From Actinomycetota bacterium (GTDB taxonomy: Bacteria; Actinomycetota; Coriobacteriia; Anaerosomatales; Anaerosomataceae), in NCBI GenBank assembly GCA_009773565.1, contig WSXY01000009.1, positions 62,001 through 126,000 of the forward strand: DNA of 64,000 bases. Direction: 5' to 3'. Below the pieces are notes generated by a model. That model saw nothing but the letters and a program-made list of their open reading frames with translations. It had not been told where the DNA came from and searched no databases. Shown in pieces: positions 8,516 to 16,585 of this stretch. Made by a program: the position numbers and the translations under genes. Within the stretch, counting starts at the first letter, position 1; each line of letters begins with the position of its first letter.

Positions 8516-8950
8516 ATGACAGAACCAGCGAACGACTTCGGCCATTCATTTCCCGTTTCCGGCAAGGTCGCGGGCATCGAATTCGCGCATCCGAGTGAGC
8601 GCGTTGCCGCGCAGATTCTCGACTTCTACCGCATCGAGTGGGAGTACGAACCCACGACGTTTCCCATCGAGTGGGATGGCGACGGCAATGTCATCGCATC
8701 GTTCGCACCGGACTTCTTCCTGCCGGAATTCGGCCTCTACATCGAGCTTACAACGATGAGCCAGAAGCTTGTGACGAAGAAGAACCGGAAGGTTCGCAGG
8801 CTCAAGGAGCTCTATCCCGAGATCAACATCAAGGTGCTCTACCAGAAGGACTTCCGCCGGCTTCTCTTCAAGTACGGCATCCCGGTGCAGGAGCGCGCAC
8901 ACAGTGACGGCGGCGGGCTTGATGCCGCTGATGCCGATGGCGGTCAGTGA
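8516..8950 (+). CDS. PD-(D/E)XK nuclease-like small protein, function unknown
   Basis: A 144-residue protein with the pattern APDFFLPEFGLYIEL (D66, E77), then K84 and a basic helix KKNRKVRRLKELYPE, ending in a strand IKVLYQKDF. This order resembles the PD-(D/E)XK nuclease core, but the ExK lysine is replaced (ELT), so catalysis is doubtful unless K84 substitutes. No database comparison was possible. ATG 8516 lies six bases after the FtsR stop; a GTG three bases upstream is an alternative. The stop overlaps a possible GTG start of hpt, which indicates tight coupling within the operon. Confidence 0.6.
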   Translation: MTEPANDFGHSFPVSGKVAGIEFAHPSERVAAQILDFYRIEWEYEPTTFPIEWDGDGNVIASFAPDFFLPEFGLYIELTTMSQKLVTKKNRKVRRLKELYPEINIKVLYQKDFRRLLFKYGIPVQERAHSDGGGLDAADADGGQ

Positions 8951-8952
8951 CG

Positions 8953-9501
8953 ATGGGGTTTTATCATTCGATGCATGACCCCGCAATTGAGGGCATTCTC
9001 GTTTCGACTGAAGTGATCGCCGATACGGTCAGCGAACTTGGACGCAGGATCACTGCGGACTATGCCGGCAAGAATCTCGCCCTGGTCACGGTATTGAGAG
9101 GTGGCGTTATCTTCCTGGCGGATCTGTGTCGGGAAATCGATTTGCCGCTCTCGCTCGATTTCATGGCCATCTCGTCATATAGCCCGGGGGCCGGTGCCGT
9201 ACGCATCACCAAGGACCTCGATGATTCGATCACAGGACGCGATGTCCTTGTCGTTGAGGACATCATCGACACAGGCCTCACCCTCAACTACTTGCTTAGT
9301 GTCTTGCGGCAGCGCGACCCGGCAAGTCTTGCTGTCTGCACGCTCTTCGATAAGGATGTCCGCCGCCTGGTCGATTTGCCCATCGAGTACAGCGGCATAC
9401 GCATTCCGGACCGCTTTGTCATCGGGTACGGGCTTGACCTCATGGGTCGCTATCGCAACCTGCCATTCCTGGCGACGCTCCGTGAAGAGGTGATGGAGTG
9501 A
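8953..9501 (+). CDS. hpt: hypoxanthine phosphoribosyltransferase
   Basis: Purine salvage enzyme that makes IMP or GMP from hypoxanthine or guanine and PRPP. The PRPP-binding signature is VLVVEDIIDTGLT, preceded by the family flap region (FMAISSYSPGAGAVRITKDLD) and ending with the base-contacting FVIGYGLD. About 182 residues matches HPRT. ATG 8953 is chosen; GTG 8947 and ATG 8971 are in-frame alternatives. Its TGA overlaps the ATG of the channel gene by one base. Purine permeases and apt are elsewhere in the same window. Confidence 0.94.
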   Translation: MGFYHSMHDPAIEGILVSTEVIADTVSELGRRITADYAGKNLALVTVLRGGVIFLADLCREIDLPLSLDFMAISSYSPGAGAVRITKDLDDSITGRDVLVVEDIIDTGLTLNYLLSVLRQRDPASLAVCTLFDKDVRRLVDLPIEYSGIRIPDRFVIGYGLDLMGRYRNLPFLATLREEVME

Positions 9502-10487
9502 TGGTTCGCCGCGTATGGACAGCGGCGCTCTTGCTGACAGGTGTCATTCTCGCCGGTACTGCCGGCTACGCCATCATCGAGGGCTGGGGGTTCCTTGATT
9601 CCCTCTACATGACGGTCATCACGATCGCGACCGTCGGCTATCGCGAGGTTGGCCCGCTTTCCGATGGGGGACGCGTCTTCACGATCCTTCTCATCTTCGC
9701 TGGCGTCGGGAGTATCGCATTCTCCTTCGGTACGATTGTCGAGTTCATGGTTGAGGGGCACCTTACGAGCCTTCTGGAAGGACGTCGCATGGAGAAGCGG
9801 ATTAGCGCTTTGAGCGGACACCATATCGTCGTCGGCATCGGGAGGGTCGGTTCCGTCGTTGCCAAGTCACTTGCCGATGAAGGTGTGCCGTTCGTGGTCA
9901 TAGATTCCTGCGAGGAGTGCCGTGTCGCTGCCGAGGAGGCCGGGTGGCTCTTCGTGCACGGCGACGCTACAGAAGAGCAGGCGTTGCTCGAGGCGGGGGT
10001 GGCTCGCGCGCGCGGGCTCGTCACTGCTGTAGACACCGACGCGGACAATCTCTTCATCGCGCTGACCGCTCGTACGCTCAATCCGAAGTTGTATATCGTC
10101 GCCCGATCCTCGTCGGTCGCCTCCGAAGCGAAGATCTTGCGCTCGGGCGCCGATCGCGTGCTCACGCCAAACGTCATCGGCGGACGGAGAATGGCCGCCA
10201 TGGTGCTCCATCCGCTTGTTTCTGACTACCTCGATATCGTTACGCATGGAGATGAGATTGAGTTTCGACTCGACTCGATGCCGGTCGGCCGGGCATCACA
10301 ACTCGCGGGGGTCACCATCAAAGACGCTCGCGTTCGGCATGCGACGGGCGCATACATACTCGCGGTGCGGACCGAGGACGGGCAGACCAACGCCAATCCG
10401 CCGGCCGAGACGGTGCTCAATGCGGGAGATACGCTCATCTCCCTCGGTACCCGGGAGCAGCTGGCAGCGCTCGCCGCATTGGTCTAG
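9501..10487 (+). CDS. potassium channel-like protein with TrkA-N/RCK domain
   Basis: Two transmembrane helices (about residues 8-27 and 60-80) flank a pore helix and filter, followed by a Rossmann RCK domain starting HHIVVGIGRVGS and a TrkA-C-like tail (residues about 245-328). The filter reads TVGYRE (residues 44-49) where canonical channels have TVGYGD/E. Family function is nucleotide- or ion-gated potassium flux across the cytoplasmic membrane; selectivity with the Gly-to-Arg change is uncertain. The gene is the last of the operon starting near 6.7 kb and overlaps the hpt stop by one base. Confidence 0.88.
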   Translation: MVRRVWTAALLLTGVILAGTAGYAIIEGWGFLDSLYMTVITIATVGYREVGPLSDGGRVFTILLIFAGVGSIAFSFGTIVEFMVEGHLTSLLEGRRMEKRISALSGHHIVVGIGRVGSVVAKSLADEGVPFVVIDSCEECRVAAEEAGWLFVHGDATEEQALLEAGVARARGLVTAVDTDADNLFIALTARTLNPKLYIVARSSSVASEAKILRSGADRVLTPNVIGGRRMAAMVLHPLVSDYLDIVTHGDEIEFRLDSMPVGRASQLAGVTIKDARVRHATGAYILAVRTEDGQTNANPPAETVLNAGDTLISLGTREQLAALAALV

Positions 10488-10516
10488 TTGCTCCGGTTAC
10501 ATCGTTTGCGCGACAG

Positions 10517-10539
10517 GTACTGGTGGTCGTCCACCGTAC
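10517..10539 (+). repeat. short inverted repeat between the channel gene and apt
   Basis: GTAC-t-GGTGG, a TCGT loop, then CCACC-GTAC form a nine-pair hairpin with one bulge. There is no T-run after it on the + strand, so it is not a clear intrinsic terminator. It may still mark the end of the upstream operon. Confidence 0.3.
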
Positions 10540-10587
10540 GCGCTACCCTTGGACGCGTGCTCTGACCCGATGAAGAGGAGACTCCTG

Positions 10588-11103
10588 GTGGATCTTTCAA
10601 CCTACATTCGCGACATCCCTGACTTCCCCAAGGAAGGCATCGTCTTCAAGGACATCACACCGCTCCTGGCGAGCCCTGAGGGGTTCCGGGGCGCTATCGA
10701 CACCATCGCTGATGCGTTTGCGGACGCGGGTATCACGAAGGTCCTCGGCGCCGAGGCACGCGGATTCATCTTCGGCGGGGCACTCGCGTACAAGCTTGGG
10801 GCCGGTTTCGTGCCGGCACGCAAGCCGGGCAAGCTTCCCTGGAAGACGACCAAAGCCGAGTACGCGCTCGAGTACGGCATGGACTCGCTCGAGATCCACT
10901 GCGATGCGCTTTCCGAGGACGACGTCGTGCTGATCGTCGACGACGTGCTCGCGACAGGCGGTACTGCTGCCGCCAAGAACGCACTCGTCCAGACGACCGG
11001 CGCCAGGACAGCCGGGTTCGCTTTTCTGATCGAGCTCGACTTCCTTGCAGGGCGCGAGAAGCTCGACGATTCGAAGATCATCTCGCTCATCCACGTGGAC
11101 TAG
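10588..11103 (+). CDS. apt: adenine phosphoribosyltransferase
   Basis: Converts adenine and PRPP to AMP. Diagnostic blocks: IRDIPDFPKEGIVFKDITPLL near the N-terminus (split as IRDIPDFPKEG, IVFKDITPLL), GAEARGFIFG, and the PRPP loop VLIVDDVLATGGT. GTG 10588 is chosen because GAGGAG at 10575-10580 is seven bases upstream and the 171-residue product matches the family; an ATG at 10570 lies upstream of that site. apt is separated by 100 bases from the preceding operon. Confidence 0.95.
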   Translation: MDLSTYIRDIPDFPKEGIVFKDITPLLASPEGFRGAIDTIADAFADAGITKVLGAEARGFIFGGALAYKLGAGFVPARKPGKLPWKTTKAEYALEYGMDSLEIHCDALSEDDVVLIVDDVLATGGTAAAKNALVQTTGARTAGFAFLIELDFLAGREKLDDSKIISLIHVD

Positions 11104-11148
11104 GCGTCGCTTCCGCGGACGTCAACGGGGCGCCTGGCGGCGTTGATG

Positions 11149-11157
11149 TGGTAAACT
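11149..11157 (+). promoter_or_regulatory. possible extended -10 element before the NlpC/P60 gene
   Basis: TGGTAAACT fits TGn plus a -10-like hexamer, about 70 bases before the GTG start of the NlpC/P60 gene. No -35 is evident. The 123-base leader is too short for a ydaO-type riboswitch, which often precedes such hydrolases in actinobacteria, and shows none of its conserved blocks. Confidence 0.3.
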
Positions 11158-11226
11158 GAATACGGTCCGAACAGCGAGTAAGCCTCGCCCTCTTGAAGCA
11201 GCCATTGACGTAGCTGGAGGTGCATC

Positions 11227-12342
11227 GTGCGGTCCTCACAGAGCGGGACTCCGCTCAAAGCCCTCCTTTCGCTTCTCCTGACCTTCGTGATGCTGTTTGC
11301 TGCTGCACCCGCGGTCGCAGTCCCAACGACCGCCGCCATCGAAGCTAAACGAGCAGAAGCGCGTGCCGCGCAGGACAAGCGCGACGCGATGGACGCCGAG
11401 CTTGAAGTGCAGGTCGAGGAGTTCAACGCGATCTCGGAGGCCCTCGACGCCACGCGCGAGGAGATTCGCACAACGAGAGCAAAGCTCGTGATCGCCGAGC
11501 GTGAACTGAGCGATGCAAACCGGCAACTCTCCGAACGTGCTGCGAACATCTACAAAGGCGGCAACCAGAGTCTTCTCGATGTGCTGCTCGGAACGACCTC
11601 GTTCGAGGACTTCGTGGCACGCTTCGACTTGCTCATGCGCATCAATCGGAGCGACGCCGAGACGGTCGCCCAGGTGAAGGATGCCAAGGCGCAGGTCGAG
11701 TCGATTCAACTCGCACTCGAGACTCGGGAGGCCGAGCAGGTCTCGCTCCGCAGCGAGACCGAGCGTCGTGCCGGGCAGATCGAGACAGCCATCAAGAAGC
11801 AGGAGGCGTTTCTCGCGTCTCTGAACTCCGAGATCAAGACGCTCATCTCCGAAGAAGAGGCACGGCAGCGCGCGCTTGCGGCAGAGCGAGCACGCCTCGC
11901 TGCCGCTCTTGCCGCAAAATCTGGCGGTCGCAAGCCGGTAGCTGAGGGCAATCTCCCCGCATCGCATCCCGAGGTCGTTCGCATCGCGCTTCAGTTCCTC
12001 GGCGTCCCGTATCGCTGGGGTGGCACATCGCCGTCCGGATTCGACTGTTCGGGTCTCTGTCAGTACGCATATCGGCAGATCGGGATTCAGCTTCCCCGTA
12101 CAAGCCGAAGCCAGTACAACGCCGGTGCGAACATCGCGCCCGACCGCCTCGATCTCTTGCAGCCCGGCGACCTTGTGTTCTTCGGTACGAACGGCGATCC
12201 GGGTCGCATTCATCATGTCGGGATGTATGTGGGCAACGGCAACTACGTCCATGCACCCAGCACCGGCGATGTTGTGAAGGTGTCCTCGCTCACGGATCGC
12301 ATTTCCAGCCGCGGTGACTACGTCGGGGCATCGCGCTTCTAG
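11227..12342 (+). CDS. secreted coiled-coil NlpC/P60 peptidoglycan hydrolase
   Basis: Signal peptide at residues 1-32 (hydrophobic LLSLLLTFVMLFAAAPAVA), a long charged coiled coil to about residue 235, and a C-terminal NlpC/P60 domain. The catalytic cysteine is C274 in GFDCSGL, and the histidine lies in GRIHHVGMYVGNGNYVHAP. Such RipA/PcsB-like proteins cleave stem-peptide bonds to separate cells, and the coiled coil often restrains the enzyme or binds an FtsEX-type partner. No ftsEX is in the window. The GTG start has GGAGGTG at 11216-11222. At 371 residues it is a standard size for this architecture. Confidence 0.93.
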   Translation: MRSSQSGTPLKALLSLLLTFVMLFAAAPAVAVPTTAAIEAKRAEARAAQDKRDAMDAELEVQVEEFNAISEALDATREEIRTTRAKLVIAERELSDANRQLSERAANIYKGGNQSLLDVLLGTTSFEDFVARFDLLMRINRSDAETVAQVKDAKAQVESIQLALETREAEQVSLRSETERRAGQIETAIKKQEAFLASLNSEIKTLISEEEARQRALAAERARLAAALAAKSGGRKPVAEGNLPASHPEVVRIALQFLGVPYRWGGTSPSGFDCSGLCQYAYRQIGIQLPRTSRSQYNAGANIAPDRLDLLQPGDLVFFGTNGDPGRIHHVGMYVGNGNYVHAPSTGDVVKVSSLTDRISSRGDYVGASRF

Positions 12343-12411
12343 CTCCTCGCGACCGTCTACCGCCCGTGCAAAGCCGCCCGCCGTCGCGCGCCGTGTTCTG
12401 CATGATGGCTA

Positions 12412-12420
12412 TGCTATGAT
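12412..12420 (+). promoter_or_regulatory. extended -10 promoter element before iorA
   Basis: TGCTATGAT combines the TGn extension with a near-consensus -10 (TATGAT, 12415-12420), 52 bases before the iorA start. The -35 region is weak. It would drive the iorAB-ACT genes and perhaps the transporter genes that follow. Confidence 0.45.
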
Positions 12421-12471
12421 TCAGCGAATTCCGCGCTTAAAGGGTGCTGTATCCGTCGTGGAGGTGACCGT

Positions 12472-14229
12472 TTGTCGCGCTTGCTGATGTCCGGTAACGA
12501 GGCTGTTGCACGTGGGGCCTGGGAAGCCGGTGTGAAGGTCGGAGTGGGGTACCCCGGAACGCCCTCGACCGAGGTGCTCGAGAATCTCGTGAAGTACGAG
12601 GACGTCTACTGCGAGTGGGCGCCCAATGAGAAGGTGGCCGCAGAGGTCGCCGTCGGCGTAAGTGTAGGCGGGGCACGCACGCTCGTCACCATGAAGCACG
12701 TCGGCTTGAACGTTGCCGCAGATCCGTTGTTCACACTTGCGTATATCGGCGTCGGTGGGGGATACGTGTTGTTGGTTGCCGATGACCCCGGTATGCACTC
12801 TTCGCAGAACGAACAGGACAGCAGGAACTACGCTGCTTTTGCCAAGGTTCCTATGCTTGAGCCTTCAAACAGCCAGGAAGCACTCGCGTTCACACGTGCG
12901 GCCTTCGGCATCTCCGAGGAATTCGATATTCCGGTTCTGGTAAGGACGACAACGCGCGTCGCACACTCGAAGAGCCTGGTCGAACGTGGCGAGCGTGATT
13001 CGCAGCCGCTACTGCCGCCGTACGCGCCGCGGGTTGGCAAGTGGGTGATGATGCCGGGCAACGCGCGCGTGCGAAGAGTTGATCTTGAGCAGCGCACGGA
13101 ACGCCTGCGCGCTTTCTCAAACGATTGCGAGTTCAACCGCATCGAGATGCGTGACCCGTCACTTGGAATCATCGTGAGCGGCATCGCCTACGAGTACGTT
13201 CGGGAGGCGCTTCCTGAGGCATCCGTACTCAAGGTCGGTATGGTGAACCCGCTTCCCGAGAAGCTCATCGTTGAATTCGCATCCAAGGTCGAGCGCCTGG
13301 CGGTTGTTGAGGAACTAGACCCCTACATGAGCCTGAGACTGAAGGCTCTCGGTCTTTCTCTAGTCGAGACTGGGCTTCCTGTCATCGGCGAACTCTCCCC
13401 AGATCGTATCGCGCAAGCATTTGGTGCGCCCGTGCGAGAGACCCGTGACGCGATCACCGATCTGCCTCCGCGGCCACCGCTTCTGTGTGCGGGATGTCCT
13501 CATCGCGGCGTGTACTGGGCTCTTGGGAAGCTGAAAGCGACCGTCATGGGAGATATCGGCTGCTACACCCTTGGCGCGCTTCCACCGCTTTCAGCGATGG
13601 ATTCGTGCGTATGTATGGGGGCGAGCGTCGGGATGGCTCACGGCCTCGGGCTTGCGGGCACCGCTGAGCGACCCGTCGTTGGCGTGATCGGTGACTCGAC
13701 CTTCGCTCATTCGGGAATCACCGGTGTTCTCGACATGGTCTACAACGGCGGCACCGGAACGGTTGTCATTCTTGATAACCGAACGACCGCGATGACCGGC
13801 CACCAGGGTAATCCGGTATCCGGGAAGACGATTTCGGGGGCTGAAGCTCCTATGCTCGACCTCGAGACGCTTGTTAAGGCACTCGGGGTGCCCTGGGTTC
13901 GGACGGTCGATCCGCTCGATATGCACGCGACGCTTGCGGTGCTCACCGAGGCCACTCAGACGGGCGCGATGAGCGTCGTGATCGCGAAGTCGCCGTGTGT
14001 CCTGCTCGTGAAGCGTGATGACCAGCAGCCGTTCGCGATCGATGAGGACCTGTGCACCGCGTGCGGCGCCTGTGTTCGTCTCGGATGTCCGGCGATCATG
14101 AAGGCTGCGTCCGGCCATCCGATCATCGACACTGCATCATGCGTTGGCTGCGAGCAGTGTGTTCAGGTGTGCCGCTTCGAGGCGATCGTCTCGGTTGGCC
14201 CCGCGTGCGATTTCGGGGGTGGTCTGTGA
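12472..14229 (+). CDS. iorA: indolepyruvate:ferredoxin oxidoreductase, alpha subunit
   Basis: Thiamine-diphosphate enzyme subunit that oxidatively decarboxylates aryl pyruvates to arylacetyl-CoA with ferredoxin as acceptor. The N-terminus LLMSGNEAVARGAWEAG is typical, the ThDP-binding region follows GVIGDSTFAHSG, and the C-terminus has two [4Fe-4S] motifs (CTACGACVRLGC and CVGCEQCVQVC). It starts with TTG 12472, four bases after GGAGGTGA; ATG 12487 is less well placed. At 585 residues it is full length. It is an oxygen-sensitive enzyme type, consistent with an anaerobe, and is translationally coupled to iorB. Confidence 0.95.
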   Translation: MSRLLMSGNEAVARGAWEAGVKVGVGYPGTPSTEVLENLVKYEDVYCEWAPNEKVAAEVAVGVSVGGARTLVTMKHVGLNVAADPLFTLAYIGVGGGYVLLVADDPGMHSSQNEQDSRNYAAFAKVPMLEPSNSQEALAFTRAAFGISEEFDIPVLVRTTTRVAHSKSLVERGERDSQPLLPPYAPRVGKWVMMPGNARVRRVDLEQRTERLRAFSNDCEFNRIEMRDPSLGIIVSGIAYEYVREALPEASVLKVGMVNPLPEKLIVEFASKVERLAVVEELDPYMSLRLKALGLSLVETGLPVIGELSPDRIAQAFGAPVRETRDAITDLPPRPPLLCAGCPHRGVYWALGKLKATVMGDIGCYTLGALPPLSAMDSCVCMGASVGMAHGLGLAGTAERPVVGVIGDSTFAHSGITGVLDMVYNGGTGTVVILDNRTTAMTGHQGNPVSGKTISGAEAPMLDLETLVKALGVPWVRTVDPLDMHATLAVLTEATQTGAMSVVIAKSPCVLLVKRDDQQPFAIDEDLCTACGACVRLGCPAIMKAASGHPIIDTASCVGCEQCVQVCRFEAIVSVGPACDFGGGL

Positions 14230-14822
14230 TGCCGGGAGTAACGACCGTGGTTCTTGCTGGAGTGGGCGGTCAGGGGACTATCCTTGCCGGCGACGTCATT
14301 GCGAAAGTCGCCGTCGCCCAGGGATACGACGTGAAGCTCTCCGAGGTTCACGGTATGGCACAGCGCGGTGGGTCGGTCGATACGATCGTCCGCTTCGGGG
14401 ACTGTGTCCACTCGCCGATCGTTGACCCGGGTGTCGCCGATCACCTCATCGCTTTTGAGCTCATCGAGGCCGCGCGCAGACTGACGGCGCTTTCGCCGGG
14501 TGGTCGATTTGTGGTCAATACGAGAACGATCCAGCCGCTGCCTGTTCTCACAGGTGCCATGGGTGCCCCGACGGGGATCGAGGCGGCGCTCGCATACGAA
14601 GGTGCTGTATTCCTGGATGCGGAGGCCCTTGCGTGCGAGGCTGGTAGTCCGCGATCGGCCAACGTGGTGCTTCTCGGTGCGGCGTCCTACGGGCTGCCGT
14701 TTCCCGAGAGCAGCTGGCGTGATGTCATCGCCTCGAGGGTTCCGCCGAAGACGGTCGAGGCCAACCTGCGTGCGTTCGATCTTGGACGCAAAGCCTGTTC
14801 CGAAGGAGCGTGCGGAGTATGA
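14229..14822 (+). CDS. iorB: indolepyruvate oxidoreductase, beta subunit
   Basis: Gamma-type 2-oxoacid oxidoreductase subunit that partners IorA. The N-terminal GVGGQGTILAGDVIAKVA and VHGMAQRGGSV blocks are diagnostic. ATG 14229 shares a base with the iorA TGA. At 197 residues the length is normal. Its stop overlaps the start of the ACT-domain gene, so iorA, iorB and the ACT gene form one translationally linked unit. Confidence 0.95.
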   Translation: MPGVTTVVLAGVGGQGTILAGDVIAKVAVAQGYDVKLSEVHGMAQRGGSVDTIVRFGDCVHSPIVDPGVADHLIAFELIEAARRLTALSPGGRFVVNTRTIQPLPVLTGAMGAPTGIEAALAYEGAVFLDAEALACEAGSPRSANVVLLGAASYGLPFPESSWRDVIASRVPPKTVEANLRAFDLGRKACSEGACGV

Positions 14823-15250
14823 GTGAGCAGTCCATCAAGCAGCTCTCGGTCTTCATCGAGAACAAGTCGGGACGGGTGAGCGAGGTCACCGGGATTCTTG
14901 GTGATGCCGGTGTCAACATCAGGGGATTCTCGGTGTCGGACACGGCGGAGTTCGGCATCCTGCGGCTCGTCGTCGACCGCCCCGATGAGGCAGCAAACGC
15001 CCTCAAGGCGGCGAGTTTCACGGTGCGCGAGGACGACGTGATCTGCATCGACCTGCCTGATGTGCCCGGTGGGCTCGCGGGGGTCTTGAAGCTCGTCGCA
15101 TCGGCCGGCGTCAACATCGAATACGTCTACTCACTGATAGCGACGTACGTTGTCATCAACGTCGCGGATGTGGAGCGCGCGATTCATCTTCTGGCTGACA
15201 AGCCGGTTCGACTCGTGTCGCAGGCGGAGATCGCAGCTGCAAAGGCGTAG
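14819..15250 (+). CDS. tandem ACT-domain protein
   Basis: A 143-residue protein made of two ACT domains (about residues 1-68 and 69-143). The first begins KQLSVFIENKSGRVSEVTGI and contains DAGVNIRGFS; the second begins with ICIDLPDVPGGLAGVLKLV and contains SAGVNIEYVY. ACT domains bind amino acids as allosteric ligands. Free-standing tandem ACT proteins often accompany iorAB and phenylacetate-CoA ligase genes, so this one may sense an aromatic or branched amino acid for the module. ATG 14819 overlaps the iorB TGA and has GAAGGAG upstream. Confidence 0.88.
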   Translation: MSEQSIKQLSVFIENKSGRVSEVTGILGDAGVNIRGFSVSDTAEFGILRLVVDRPDEAANALKAASFTVREDDVICIDLPDVPGGLAGVLKLVASAGVNIEYVYSLIATYVVINVADVERAIHLLADKPVRLVSQAEIAAAKA

Positions 15251-15325
15251 GGGAGTGTAGGGGTTGCCGGCTCGGCCACGATCACGGGCAGGAGTCGGCA
15301 CATCGATCAACGGAGGATGATCGAT

Positions 15326-16528
15326 ATGAAGGGGCAACTGAAAGCACTTCTGGCGACCGTACTGATTCTCGCGTTGTGTACGTTCTCGCTTGCTGGATGT
15401 GCGAAAGGCGACGGCGGTGCAGCGGGTTCCGGGACAGGCGACTCGCAGGCGAAGGACCCGTATATCGTCGGAGCTGTCTTGTCGCTCACCGGCTCCTACG
15501 CGGGCCTCGGTGCTCCAGAGCAGAACGCCATTGAGATGGAAGTCGCGCGCATCAATGAGGCTGGTGGCATCAAGGGTCATCCGCTCAAGGTCATCTACGA
15601 GGACGACGGGACCGATCCGGCAAAGGCAGTAGCGGCAACCGCCCGCCTCATCGACCAGGAGAACGTCATCGCGATCATCGGAGCGACGGGTACGGGCCAG
15701 TCGATGGGGATGCGAACCGAGGTCGATCGTGCGGCGTTGCCACAGGTCTCCGTCGCGGGTGGAACGGTCATCACGAGTGATTTCGACCCGCTTGTGTTTC
15801 AGACGCCATGGTCGAACAGCCTTGTCGTGCCGTACACGATGGCTTATCTCAAGAAGCAGGGAATCACCAAGATCGCGATTGTGACTGACACGGGCGGCTT
15901 CGGTGCGGACGGGCAGGCTGTGCTCAAGGCCCAGGCGCCCAAGGCCGGAATCACCATCACCACAGCGCAGACCTTCAATCCGGGCGACACCGACATGACG
16001 TCGCAGCTGACAAAAGTCAAGGGCACGGATTCGCAAGCCGTGGTCATGTGGACAGCCGGCAAAGAGGCAGCGATCGTTGCTAAGAATATGCTGCAGCTTG
16101 GTATGAAGGTACCGCTCTACGGCAGTCACGGTAATGCGCGTACGGAGTTTGTCGAGGGCGCCGGCGCGGCAGCCGAAGGGTTCCATTTCGCCGCAGGCAA
16201 GATTCTCGTACCTGAGTCATACGGCGAGGGCACCCCGGCGTACGAGGTCGCGACGGATTTCGTCAAGCGGTACACCGCTGCATACGGGAAGGCGCCTGAC
16301 ACCTTCGCGGGTCACGCCTACGATGCGGTCAACCTCATCGCTTCAGCCATGGGACGGCTCGATGAAGGATTCACATCCGAAGAGTTGCGTGCCGAGATTG
16401 AGAAGACGAGCGGCTTCGTCGGAATCGGTGGCACGTTCACGTTCTCGGCTACGGACCATAACGGACTGAGTGCCGGGGATCTCGTCATGTATCGCGTAGA
16501 GAATGGTAATTGGATCGTCGAGAAGTAG
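15326..16528 (+). CDS. livK: branched-chain amino-acid-type ABC substrate-binding lipoprotein, copy 1
   Basis: Periplasmic-binding-fold (type I) solute receptor anchored by a lipid: the signal peptide ends in the lipobox LAGC, followed by a low-complexity linker. Family blocks include GAVLSLTGSYAGLGAPEQNA, DDGTDPAKAVAA and a C-terminal GHAYDAVN. ATG 15326 is favoured over ATG 15317 because GGAGG (15312-15316) would touch the earlier codon. The next gene encodes a closely similar protein. The ligand is not determinable here; the neighbouring iorAB and paaK genes suggest aromatic or branched amino acids. Confidence 0.92.
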   Translation: MKGQLKALLATVLILALCTFSLAGCAKGDGGAAGSGTGDSQAKDPYIVGAVLSLTGSYAGLGAPEQNAIEMEVARINEAGGIKGHPLKVIYEDDGTDPAKAVAATARLIDQENVIAIIGATGTGQSMGMRTEVDRAALPQVSVAGGTVITSDFDPLVFQTPWSNSLVVPYTMAYLKKQGITKIAIVTDTGGFGADGQAVLKAQAPKAGITITTAQTFNPGDTDMTSQLTKVKGTDSQAVVMWTAGKEAAIVAKNMLQLGMKVPLYGSHGNARTEFVEGAGAAAEGFHFAAGKILVPESYGEGTPAYEVATDFVKRYTAAYGKAPDTFAGHAYDAVNLIASAMGRLDEGFTSEELRAEIEKTSGFVGIGGTFTFSATDHNGLSAGDLVMYRVENGNWIVEK

Positions 16529-16585
16529 CTGTCCATCGCGCACGACGGTGCGGTGATGGGGGTGAGCGGAGGCAGTGCATTGAAG

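Noticed and set aside
11104-11226. c-di-AMP (ydaO) riboswitch before the NlpC/P60 gene
   Set aside because: The spacer is only 123 bases and lacks the conserved blocks.
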